Source: Streptomyces sp. DSM 15324
Lineage (GTDB): Bacteria; Actinomycetota; Actinomycetes; Streptomycetales; Streptomycetaceae
Direction of reading: 5' to 3'
Assembly (NCBI RefSeq): GCF_001514285.1
Contig: NZ_KQ949027.1
Span: 457,981-521,980, forward strand
Length of the DNA: 64,000 nt
The notes below the pieces were generated by a model, which had not been told where the DNA came from, did no database searches, and saw nothing but the letters and a program-made list of their open reading frames with translations. Below, in pieces: positions 7,300 to 14,854 of this stretch. The stretch's first letter is position 1, and every line of letters starts with the position of its first letter. Both the position numbers and the translations under genes were made by a program.

Positions 7300-9342
7300 T
7301 TGTCCACGTCCGTCCACGACGACCCCCTCGGCCGCGAGCGCGCACACCTCACCTCCTCCCGGGCCGCCCTGCGGGCCATGCGGGAGGACGTCGAGGCGCT
7401 CGACATCAGCGACGTCACCGCGAACTGGGTGAACGCCGAGGTCCTCTCGCGCCAGATCGACGAACGCATCAAGGCGCTCGCCGACCTGAGCGACACCCCG
7501 CTGTTCTTCGGCCGCCTCGACTATCTGCACGCCCCGGGCGCCGAACAGGCCGAGGGCGCCGAGGGCGAGCGCTTCTACATCGGGCGCCGGCATGTGCACG
7601 ACGGCGAAGGCGACCCCATGGTCATCGACTGGCGCGCCCCGGTGTCGCAGCCGTTCTACCGGGCCTCGAAGAAGGACCCGATGGACGTCGCGCTGCGGCG
7701 CCGCTTCGGCTACACCGGCGGCGACCTCACCGCGTACGAGGACGAGCACCTCTCCGACCCGCAGGAGGCGGCCCGCACCAGCAGGCTGCTCCAGCAGGAG
7801 ATCGAGCGGCCGCGTGTCGGTCCGATGCGGGACATCGTCGCCACCATCCAGCCCGAGCAGGACGAGATCGTCCGGTCCGGGCTCGGCGGGACCGTGTGCG
7901 TCCAGGGCGGTCCGGGCACCGGGAAGACCGCCGTCGGCCTGCACCGGGTCGCCTACCTGCTCTACGCGCACCGGGAGCGGCTGGCCCGCACCGGCACCCT
8001 CGTGATCGGGCCGAACAAGTCCTTCCTGCACTACATCGAGCAGGTGCTGCCCGCCCTCGGCGAGCTGACGGTCCGCCAGGCCACCGTGGACGACCTGGTC
8101 GCGCACGTCGAGGTGCGCGGCACGGACGAGGCGCCCGCCGCGGTCGTCAAGGGCGACGCGAGGCTGGCGGAGGTCCTGCGGCGGGCCGTGTACTCCCATG
8201 TCCGGATGCCCACCGAGCCGGTCGTCGTGGTGCGCGGCTCCCGCCGCTGGCGGGTCCCCGCGTACGAACTGGAGGACATCGTCCGCGAGTTGCTCGACCG
8301 GAACATCCGCTACGGCGCCGCCCGCGAGGCGCTTCCGCAGCGCATCGCGCATGCCGTGCTGGTGCAGATGGAGCGGTCCGGGGAGGCCCCGGACGACCGG
8401 GTGCAGGACGCGGTGGCCCGCACCAGCGCGGTCAAGGCGGCGGTGAAGGAGATCTGGCCGCCCGTGGACCCGGCGAAACTGGTGCTGCGGCTGCTCACCG
8501 ACGCGGATTTCCTCGCCGCCCACGCGGACGGCATCCTCGACGAGGACGAGCAGAGGACCATCCTGTGGGCGAAGCCGGTCCGGAGCGTGAAGTCCGCCAG
8601 GTGGTCGGCCGCGGACGCCGTGCTGATCGACGAGACGGCCGACATCGTGGAGCGCACCCACTCGCTGGGCCATGTGGTGCTGGACGAGGCGCAGGATCTG
8701 TCGCCGATGCAGTACCGGGCGGTGGGGCGGCGCTGCACCACGGGCTCGGCGACCGTCCTGGGCGATCTGGCGCAGGGCACCACGCCCTGGGCGACGCGGA
8801 GTTGGGGCGAGGCCCTGGCCCATCTCGGCAAGGCGGACGGTGTGATCGAGGAGCTGACGGCCGGTTTCCGCGTGCCCACCGACGTCATCGCCTACGCCTC
8901 CCGGCTGCTCCCGCACATCGCTCCCGGGCTCGCTCCGGTCGCCTCGGTGCGGGAGAACCCCGGGTTCTTCGATCTCCGGCCGGTGGCCGGGGCCGCCGAC
9001 GTGGTCGCCGCCTGTGCGGAGTTGCTGCGCCGTGAAGGGTCGGTGGGTCTGATCGCCGCGGACGCGCGGGTCGCCGCGCTGGCTTCGGCGCTGACGTCGG
9101 CGGGGCTTTCGTATCTGGACCCCGGCGAGGAGACGACCGCCGAGACCCGGCTGACGCTGGTGCCCGCGTCGCTGGCGAAGGGTCTGGAGTACGACTACGT
9201 CGTGCTGGACGAGCCCCGGGCGGTCGTGGAGGGGGAGCCGGACGAGCGGACGGGGTTGCGGCGGTTGTACGTGGCGCTGACCCGGGCGGTGTCGGGGCTG
9301 ATCGTGGCGTATGCGGCGGCTCTGCCCGGGCAGCTCGTGTAG
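7300..9342 (+). CDS. helD: HelD-like RNA polymerase-associated helicase, UvrD/Rep superfamily
   Basis: A 680-residue protein from TTG 7300 with GGAGG seven bases upstream. The N-terminal part is charged and helical, as in the arm of HelD proteins that enters the RNA polymerase channels. MVIDWRAPVSQPFY is a conserved HelD motif. Walker A is GGPGTGKT (203-210) and Walker B is VVLDEAQDLSPMQ, with RRLYVALTRA near the C-terminus as motif VI. HelD uses ATP to release stalled or dormant RNA polymerase and can confer rifampicin tolerance; that role is known for the family. Streptomyces usually carry more than one copy, so exact orthology is uncertain. Confidence 0.85.
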   Translation: MSTSVHDDPLGRERAHLTSSRAALRAMREDVEALDISDVTANWVNAEVLSRQIDERIKALADLSDTPLFFGRLDYLHAPGAEQAEGAEGERFYIGRRHVHDGEGDPMVIDWRAPVSQPFYRASKKDPMDVALRRRFGYTGGDLTAYEDEHLSDPQEAARTSRLLQQEIERPRVGPMRDIVATIQPEQDEIVRSGLGGTVCVQGGPGTGKTAVGLHRVAYLLYAHRERLARTGTLVIGPNKSFLHYIEQVLPALGELTVRQATVDDLVAHVEVRGTDEAPAAVVKGDARLAEVLRRAVYSHVRMPTEPVVVVRGSRRWRVPAYELEDIVRELLDRNIRYGAAREALPQRIAHAVLVQMERSGEAPDDRVQDAVARTSAVKAAVKEIWPPVDPAKLVLRLLTDADFLAAHADGILDEDEQRTILWAKPVRSVKSARWSAADAVLIDETADIVERTHSLGHVVLDEAQDLSPMQYRAVGRRCTTGSATVLGDLAQGTTPWATRSWGEALAHLGKADGVIEELTAGFRVPTDVIAYASRLLPHIAPGLAPVASVRENPGFFDLRPVAGAADVVAACAELLRREGSVGLIAADARVAALASALTSAGLSYLDPGEETTAETRLTLVPASLAKGLEYDYVVLDEPRAVVEGEPDERTGLRRLYVALTRAVSGLIVAYAAALPGQLV

Positions 9343-9353
9343 AGGTAGGTCGG

Positions 9354-9398
9354 GTGCGGGTGCGTCATGGCTGGTCGCGCGGTTGCGCGCGCCCGCGG
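9354..9398 (+). repeat. Streptomyces dispersed repeat, copy 1 of 5
   Basis: The segment TGCGGGTGCGTCATGG, then CTGGTCGCGCGGTTGCGCGC, then GCCCGCG matches the short GC-rich element that recurs at 25661, 33330, 46382 and 55687. It lies in the space between two convergent genes and touches the cutC stop codon. Confidence 0.65.
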
Positions 9399-10079
9399 TC
9401 AGCGTTCGTCGAGCACTTCACGCCATTGCCGGACCGCCTCGGCCGCTACCGGCCTCGACCAGCCTCCCGGCCTCGCCGCCCCTCCGATGTGGAAGGCCGT
9501 CACGCCCGCCTTCCTCAGGGTCGGTACGTGGTCCAGGCGCAGTCCGCCGCCGACCAGGAGTTGCTGGTCGCTCGTCCGGGACGCCTCCGTCAGCAGGGTC
9601 GGCAGGCCCGCGTCGACGCCCGCGGGCGAGCCCGCGGTGAGGTAGGTGTCCAGACCGGGGAGGTCGGCGAGTTGTTTGCGTACGGCGTCGCGGTCGGTCG
9701 CGTGGTCGATCGCCCGGTGGAACGTCCAGCGGCAGCCGGCCAGCTCCGCCACGACCCGCTCCACCGCGTCCAGGTCGGCCTGACCCGCCGTGTCGAGGAA
9801 GCCGAGGACGAACTCCTCCGCCCCCGCGGCCCGCAGCTCGCGGGCGACCCGCACCAGCCGGTCGACGTCCCCCGCCGCGAAGCCGTCCGCGAGGCGCACC
9901 ATCACGCGCAGCGGGATGTCCACGGCGGCCCGGATCGCGGTGAAGACCGGCACGGGTGGGGTCAGGCCGTCCGCGGCCATGTCGGTGACCAGTTCGAGGC
10001 GGTCCGCGCCTCCGGCTCGGGCCGCGATCGCGTCCTCGGCGTCGAGGGCGATCACCTCAAGCACTGCACGCTCGCTCAT
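9399..10079 (-). CDS. cutC: CutC family protein
   Basis: A 226-residue protein from ATG 10079; an upstream ATG at 10103 would add eight residues. CutC signatures are present: LEVIALDAEDAIAA and GGADRLELV at the start of the barrel, VMVRL, and GGLRLDHVPTLRKAGVTAFH near the end. CutC is a TIM-barrel protein historically linked to copper homeostasis, though its biochemical role is unsettled. Two overlapping DasR-like boxes sit 56-81 bases upstream in the shared divergent promoter, which suggests a link to amino-sugar control. The ribosome site is poor. Confidence 0.85.
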   Translation of the reverse strand: MSERAVLEVIALDAEDAIAARAGGADRLELVTDMAADGLTPPVPVFTAIRAAVDIPLRVMVRLADGFAAGDVDRLVRVARELRAAGAEEFVLGFLDTAGQADLDAVERVVAELAGCRWTFHRAIDHATDRDAVRKQLADLPGLDTYLTAGSPAGVDAGLPTLLTEASRTSDQQLLVGGGLRLDHVPTLRKAGVTAFHIGGAARPGGWSRPVAAEAVRQWREVLDER

Positions 10080-10134
10080 GGGACCCCATTCATCGAGAAG
10101 CATCGAGAAGCACCGCGGAACATCGCCACAACAG

Positions 10135-10160
10135 GTCTAGTCCAGTTGTCTAGTCCAATT
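10135..10160. promoter_or_regulatory. Tandem DasR-like (dre) boxes between cutC and the HD hydrolase gene
   Basis: Two direct 13-base copies, GTCTAGTCCAGTT (10135-10147) and GTCTAGTCCAATT (10148-10160). Read on the minus strand they give ACTGGACTAGACCTGT and ATTGGACTAGACAACT, each 13 of 16 identical to the dre consensus ACTGGTCTAGACCACT as I remember it. The same GGACTAGACC core occurs before nagK in this window. They could control cutC, the HD gene or both. Confidence 0.5.
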
Positions 10161-10196
10161 GCACCATACGGACGGACTCCGCGCGAGAATGAGCCC

Positions 10197-10844
10197 ATGG
10201 CCGACCTCGACGCCCTGCGCGCCCGCTTCGCCCACGCCCTGGAGGCAGCCAGGGACCCGGCCGCCGACGGCCCCGACCCCGCGCCCTACGCCGACGCCCT
10301 CCTCACCCGCTGGCGGGAACCCCAGCGCCGGTACCACACCGTCGAGCACCTCTCGGCGGTCCTGGACCACATCGACGTCCTGCACGAGCACGCGGACGAC
10401 CCGGCCGCCGTACGGCTCGCCGCCTGGTTCCACGACGCCGTGTACCTGCCCGACCGCTCCGAGAACGAGGAGCGCTCCGCCCGGCTGGCCGAGCGGGCCC
10501 TGCCCGAGGCGGGGGTCGGGGAGGCGAGGACCGCCGAGGTCGCGCGGCTGGTGCGGCTGACCGTCACCCACGACCCCGCCGACGAGGACCGCGACGGGCA
10601 GGTGCTGTGCGACGCCGACCTCGCGATCCTCGCCGCGCCGCCCTCCGCGTACGCCGCCTACACGGCCGCCGTCCGCGAGGAGTACCACTTCGTGCCGAAC
10701 GACGCCTTCCGCGCCGGACGCGCCGCGGTCCTGCGTCAGCTCCTCGATCTGCCCCGGCTCTTCAGGACGCCGTACGGGGCCGAGCGGTGGGAGGCGACCG
10801 CGCGCTACAACCTGCGGTCCGAACTGGAGCTGCTCGCGTCGTGA
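10197..10844 (+). CDS. HD-domain phosphohydrolase
   Basis: A 215-residue protein from ATG 10197. It carries the motifs of the predicted metal-dependent HD hydrolase family (COG4339): RYHTVEHL (His47, His51), AAWFHDAVY (His79-Asp80) and CDADLAIL (about residue 140). Substrate unknown. Its stop overlaps the next start as GTGA, so it is co-translated with the acetyltransferase. It is divergent from cutC across the tandem DasR-like boxes. Confidence 0.85.
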   Translation: MADLDALRARFAHALEAARDPAADGPDPAPYADALLTRWREPQRRYHTVEHLSAVLDHIDVLHEHADDPAAVRLAAWFHDAVYLPDRSENEERSARLAERALPEAGVGEARTAEVARLVRLTVTHDPADEDRDGQVLCDADLAILAAPPSAYAAYTAAVREEYHFVPNDAFRAGRAAVLRQLLDLPRLFRTPYGAERWEATARYNLRSELELLAS

Positions 10845-11329
10845 CGCGTATCCCCGGCCCCCGGCTCACCCTCGAAGGCGCCTCCCCCACCGCCCTCGCC
10901 GATCTCTGGTCCGGCGGCGACGGCGGCTACGACTGGCTCGGCGGCAGCCCGTACGACGGCACGCGCGACGCCGCCGGAATGGTGTTCCGGGCCCATGAGG
11001 ACGGCGTCCTGCGGCCCGGCTTCGGGCTCTACGTCGTCGTACGCCGGGAGGACCGCCGGGCGATCGGCAGCATGGGGTTCCACGCCGCGCCCGACGAGGA
11101 CGGGCGCACCGAGATCGGCTACGACCTCGTCCCCGCCGCCCGCGGCCACGGCTACGCCACCGAGGCGCTGCGCACCCTGGCGGGCTGGGCGCTCGCCCGA
11201 GACGACGTACGCCGGCTGTTCGCCACGGTCGATCAGGCCAACGCCGCCTCCCGCGCCGTACTCGAACGGACCGGGTTCGTCCGGGTCTGGGAGGGCGAGG
11301 GCGCATACGCGTATGAGCTGCGCGGCTGA
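10841..11329 (+). CDS. GNAT acetyltransferase, RimJ/RimL type
   Basis: A 162-residue protein from GTG 10841 in a GTGA overlap with the HD gene. GNAT hallmarks are GSMGFHAAPDEDGRTEIGYD, then the acetyl-CoA loop LVPAARGHGYATEALRTL, then NAASRAVLERTGFVRV. The substrate may be a protein N-terminus or a small amine; the sequence does not say. It ends the two-gene operon. Confidence 0.85.
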   Translation: MTRIPGPRLTLEGASPTALADLWSGGDGGYDWLGGSPYDGTRDAAGMVFRAHEDGVLRPGFGLYVVVRREDRRAIGSMGFHAAPDEDGRTEIGYDLVPAARGHGYATEALRTLAGWALARDDVRRLFATVDQANAASRAVLERTGFVRVWEGEGAYAYELRG

Positions 11330-11457
11330 CCTCGTCCTGGCGTAGCCTGGGGCGATCTTCCGCCCTTCGGCTCCCCCCGCACCCCACGCGCTTCGGATAA
11401 TTCCGGCACGGCCGCGCCGCGCACGGGCCGTGTACGCCGGGGGAAGCGGGGAGCGTC

Positions 11458-12240
11458 ATGAGTCAGAACGGCCCGGCCACGCCGCCCGGACCGCCCGTAC
11501 CGGACCCCCATGCCCGGCGGGGCGTGCGCTGGACCATCATCGGCATCGTGATCAGCACGGTGATCGCCCTGGTCAGCCTCTACTTCCAGGCCCAGCAGTC
11601 CAAGGGCGACATCGCGGACCCGCCGCCCAGCCCCGTCGCCGACTCCCCCGTCGGGCCGGGGCCCGCGCCCGTCGGCGAGAGCCCGGGCGGTGATCCACCC
11701 TCACCGACGCCCGGAGCCTCCCGTCCGGACGACTCCGGTCCGGACGGGGAGGGCCCGGACGACTCCAGCCCCTCGCCGTACTCCGGCGACGACGGCCTCA
11801 CCCTCGCCGAGCACGACCTGCGCGACTCGCTCAACACCGACCAGTGGTCGCCCGACAGCTGCTCGCACACCCTGTGGCAGGGCGCCACCGCCGCCCTGTA
11901 CTGCACGGTCACCACCGTCGACCGGTTCGGCGTCACCGGCACCGGCAAGGCCAGCGTCGTGATGTACGAGACGAAGACCGACCGGGACCGGGTCTTCCAG
12001 AGCTACGCGGGCACCCTGCCCGAGGGGAACTGCGAGGCGCAGATCAACGTGCGGGGCAGCTGGTCCGAGAACAACACCGGCCGGGCGGCGGGCGACGTCG
12101 TCTGCTTCCTGTCGACCACCGGGCAGTACGTCTTCCTGTGCAGCTACTACGACCGCCCCGCCCTGGTCCAGATCACCGGCCCCGACCAGAGCAGCCTCAC
12201 CGCCTGGTGGCACACCATGGAGCCGGTCTTCACCGACTGA
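11458..12240 (+). CDS. Membrane-anchored extracytoplasmic protein, unknown function
   Basis: A 260-residue product with GGGGAG just upstream of ATG 11458. Residues 22-44 (VRWTIIGIVISTVIALVSLY) form one membrane span after a Pro-rich start. Residues 50-115 are a Pro/Ser/Asp/Gly linker typical of wall-spanning regions. Residues 116-260 form a compact domain with several cysteines (SCSHTLW, ALYCTV, GNCEAQ, VVCFLS, FLCSYYD). Family not recognised. The 3' end overlaps the convergent DUF4031 gene by 11 bases. Confidence 0.7.
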   Translation: MSQNGPATPPGPPVPDPHARRGVRWTIIGIVISTVIALVSLYFQAQQSKGDIADPPPSPVADSPVGPGPAPVGESPGGDPPSPTPGASRPDDSGPDGEGPDDSSPSPYSGDDGLTLAEHDLRDSLNTDQWSPDSCSHTLWQGATAALYCTVTTVDRFGVTGTGKASVVMYETKTDRDRVFQSYAGTLPEGNCEAQINVRGSWSENNTGRAAGDVVCFLSTTGQYVFLCSYYDRPALVQITGPDQSSLTAWWHTMEPVFTD

Positions 12241-12499
12241 CCCCGCCCTTGCGCCGGCGCAGCCCCGCCGCGTGCAGCAGCCGCACCACCTCCCGGCTGC
12301 CCACCTCGACCGCGCCCGCGGCGACCACCTCCGCGTACCGGTGGGAGGGGATGTCGTAGTGGTCCCGCTCGAAGGCGCGCCGGGGCACGCCCAGCGCGTC
12401 GGCGAACGCGTGCAGTTCGTCGTACGAGACATCGCTGACGAGGTGGGACCACATCCGGCCGTGGCCCGGCCAGTTCGGGGGGTCGATGTAGAGCGTCAC
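12230..12499 (-). CDS. DUF4031 domain protein
   Basis: An 89-residue protein. The opening TLYIDPPNWPGHGRMWSHL and the following DVSYDELHAFADALGVPRRA are characteristic of the DUF4031 family, whose function is unknown. It starts seven bases after the stop of the upstream zinc-binding-like gene, so the two form an operon. Confidence 0.85.
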   Translation of the reverse strand: MTLYIDPPNWPGHGRMWSHLVSDVSYDELHAFADALGVPRRAFERDHYDIPSHRYAEVVAAGAVEVGSREVVRLLHAAGLRRRKGGVSR

Positions 12500-12506
12500 G
12501 ACGGCC

Positions 12507-12902
12507 TCATGAGGAACGCGCCCCGCCCGTCGCCGAGCCCAGCGCCCCCACGGCCGCGACCTTCACCCCCGCCTTGTGGCACACCCAGTGCGGATCGGGG
12601 CCCAGTTCGGGCTCGACGTCCAGGGCGTGCGGGTCGCCGGAGCCGCAGACCGGGCACAGCGGCCAGCGGCCGTACCGTTCGAGGAGCGCGTCCTGCACGT
12701 CCTGGGCCACCAGCCCGGCCACGTACGCCATCCCGTCCGGCCACTGCTCCACCCACCAGCGGCGCTGTACGACCGACTCCTCGACCATCGACACGACGTC
12801 CGCCGCGGCCACCTCGCCCGAGGCCAGATCGGCCAGCACGAGGGCGCGGGCGGTGTGCAGCGCCTGTTCGAGGGTGCTGACGGGGAGGCCGGAAGAATCC
12901 AT
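12507..12902 (-). CDS. Small protein with possible zinc knuckle
   Basis: A 131-residue product from ATG 12902 (an alternative start at 12929 adds nine residues). The N-terminal 90 residues are helical and acidic, with VVSMVEESVVQRRWWVEQWP. The segment CPVCGSGDPHAL followed by DPHWVCHKAG has Cys and His in a pattern able to bind zinc. Function unknown. First gene of a two-gene operon with the DUF4031 gene; its start is 54 bases from the divergent murR start. Confidence 0.7.
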   Translation of the reverse strand: MDSSGLPVSTLEQALHTARALVLADLASGEVAAADVVSMVEESVVQRRWWVEQWPDGMAYVAGLVAQDVQDALLERYGRWPLCPVCGSGDPHALDVEPELGPDPHWVCHKAGVKVAAVGALGSATGGARSS

Positions 12903-12938
12903 GCACCCATTGTGCGCGAGCTTGACCACCCCCCGGTG

Positions 12939-12953
12939 TGAAAATACCTTTCA
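12939..12953. promoter_or_regulatory. Candidate MurR/RpiR operator
   Basis: TGAAA-ATACC-TTTCA is a perfect hyphenated palindrome four bases before the murR-like start. RpiR-family regulators often bind (G/T)GAAA-n-TTTC(A/C) sites. A second palindrome, GAAGG-AAA-CCTTC (12971-12983), lies just inside the gene. Autoregulation is plausible. Confidence 0.45.
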
Positions 12954-12956
12954 GAG

Positions 12957-13847
12957 GTGACCCGGGAAGTGAAGGAAACCTTCCGTCCGTCCGGCGCGCT
13001 CGCCGGCAAGGTCCGTACCCTCGCGCCCTCCCTGACCCGCTCCATGCAGCGCGTCGCCGAGGCCGTCGCGAGCGACCCGGCCGGCTGCGCGGCCCTCACC
13101 GTCAGCGGCCTCGCCGAACGCACCGGCACCAGCGAGGCCACCGTGGTCCGCACCGCCCGCGTCCTCGGCTACCCCGGCTACCGCGACCTGCGCCTCGCCC
13201 TCGCCGGGCTCGCCGCCCAGCAGCAGTCCGGCCGCGCGCCCGCCCTCACCACCGACATCGCCGTCGACGACCCGCTCGCGGACGTCGTCGCCAAACTCGC
13301 CCACGACGAGCGGCAGACCCTCGCCGACACCGCGGCCTGCCTCGACACCGCGCAGCTGGAGGGGGCGGTCGGCGCGGCGGCGGGCGCGCGGCGGATCGAC
13401 GTGTACGGCGTCGGCGCGAGCGGGCTGGTCGCCCAGGACCTCACCCAGAAGCTGCTTCGGATCGGGCGCGTGGCCCATGCGCACAGCGACCCGCACCTCG
13501 CGGTGACCAACGCGGTGCAGCTCGGCGCGGGGGACGTCGCCGTCGCGATCACCCACTCCGGGTCGACCGGGGACGTCATCGAGCCGCTGCGGGTGGCGTT
13601 CGAGCGGGGGGCGACCACGATCGCCCTCACCGGACGGCCGCGGAGCCCCGTCACCCAGTACGCCGATCACGTCCTGACCACGTCGACGGCGCGGGAGAGC
13701 GAGCTGCGGCCCGCGGCGATGTCCTCCCGGACCGGGCAGCTGCTGGTGGTGGACTGTCTGTTCGTGGGCGTGGCCCAGCGGACCTACGAGGTGGCGGGGC
13801 CCGCGCTGGCCGCGTCGTACGAGGCGTTGGCGCACCGGCACAGGTAG
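12957..13847 (+). CDS. murR: MurR/RpiR family transcriptional regulator
   Basis: A 296-residue protein from GTG 12957 with AGAG just upstream. Residues about 20-95 form the RpiR helix-turn-helix (LAERTGTSEATVVRTARVLG then YPGYRDLRLAL). Residues about 125-260 form a SIS sugar-phosphate domain (IDVYGVGASGLVAQDL, VAITHSGSTGDVIEPL). The next two genes encode MurNAc-6-phosphate etherase and a PTS permease, so the expected ligand is MurNAc-6-P or GlcNAc-6-P. It precedes murQ by 40 bases, a likely operon. Confidence 0.85.
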   Translation: MTREVKETFRPSGALAGKVRTLAPSLTRSMQRVAEAVASDPAGCAALTVSGLAERTGTSEATVVRTARVLGYPGYRDLRLALAGLAAQQQSGRAPALTTDIAVDDPLADVVAKLAHDERQTLADTAACLDTAQLEGAVGAAAGARRIDVYGVGASGLVAQDLTQKLLRIGRVAHAHSDPHLAVTNAVQLGAGDVAVAITHSGSTGDVIEPLRVAFERGATTIALTGRPRSPVTQYADHVLTTSTARESELRPAAMSSRTGQLLVVDCLFVGVAQRTYEVAGPALAASYEALAHRHR

Positions 13848-13887
13848 TGGTGTTGCACTGGACCCGCGTCAGAAAGAACCGTCTGCC

Positions 13888-14838
13888 ATGACCTCCGCCT
13901 CGTCCTCCGGCGCCGCTTCCCCCGACGCCCTGCGCCGTCAGCTCCCCTCCCTCACCACCGAGGCCTTCCGGCCCGAGCTCGCCGACATCGACCGGCTCGC
14001 CACCCTCGATCTGGCCCGGCTGATGAACGGCGAGGACGCCGGGGTGCCGGCGGCCGTCGCCGCCGAGCTGCCCCGTATCGCCGCCGTGATCGACGCCGTC
14101 GCGGCACGGATGGCGCGCGGGGGGCGGCTGGTCTACGCGGGCGCCGGGACCGCCGGGCGGCTCGGTGTGCTCGACGCCTCCGAGTGCCCGCCGACCTTCG
14201 ACACCGCCCCCGGGCAGGTCGTCGGCGTCCTCGCCGGCGGGCCCACGGCGATGACCACCTCCGTCGAAGGCGCCGAGGACTCCCCCGAGCTGGCCGTCAC
14301 CGACCTTCAGGCCCTCCGGCTGACCGCCGACGACTCGGTGATCGGCGTCTCCGCGTCCGGCCGCACCCCGTACGCGGTCGGCGCGGTGCGGTACGCCCGG
14401 GCGCGGGGTGCGCTGACCGTGGGGCTGTCCTGCAACGCGGGCAGCGCGCTGGCGGCCGCCGCCGAGCACGGGATCGAGGTCGTGGTCGGGCCGGAGCTGC
14501 TCACCGGCTCGACCCGGCTGAAGGCCGGCACCGCACAGAAGCTGGTGCTCAACATGGTGTCGACGATCACGATGATCCGGCTGGGCAAGACCTACGGGAA
14601 CCTGATGGTCGACGTCCGCGCCTCCAACGACAAGCTGCGCGCCCGCTCCCGGCACATCGTCGCGCTGGCGACGGGGGCCGGCGACCGGGAGGTCGAGGCG
14701 GCGCTCGCGGCCACCGACGGCCGGGCCAAGCACGCGATCCTGGTGCTGCTCGCCGGGGTGGACGGGGCGGCGGCCGCCCGCCTTCTGGAGGAGTCCGGCG
14801 GTCATCTGCGTGCCGCGCTCGCCGCGGCGGCCGGCTGA
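13888..14838 (+). CDS. murQ: N-acetylmuramic acid 6-phosphate etherase
   Basis: A 316-residue SIS-domain enzyme that cleaves the lactyl ether of MurNAc-6-P to give GlcNAc-6-P and D-lactate during peptidoglycan recycling. Seen motifs are LTTEAFRPELADIDRL (the TTE region), GAGTAGRLGVLDASECPPTF and LTGSTRLKAGTAQKLVLNM. The length fits the family (about 300). It sits between the MurR regulator and the PTS gene and would feed GlcNAc-6-P to NagA, encoded about 18 kb away in this window. Confidence 0.93.
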   Translation: MTSASSSGAASPDALRRQLPSLTTEAFRPELADIDRLATLDLARLMNGEDAGVPAAVAAELPRIAAVIDAVAARMARGGRLVYAGAGTAGRLGVLDASECPPTFDTAPGQVVGVLAGGPTAMTTSVEGAEDSPELAVTDLQALRLTADDSVIGVSASGRTPYAVGAVRYARARGALTVGLSCNAGSALAAAAEHGIEVVVGPELLTGSTRLKAGTAQKLVLNMVSTITMIRLGKTYGNLMVDVRASNDKLRARSRHIVALATGAGDREVEAALAATDGRAKHAILVLLAGVDGAAAARLLEESGGHLRAALAAAAG

Positions 14839-14854
14839 GCCGCACGCTCGGTGG

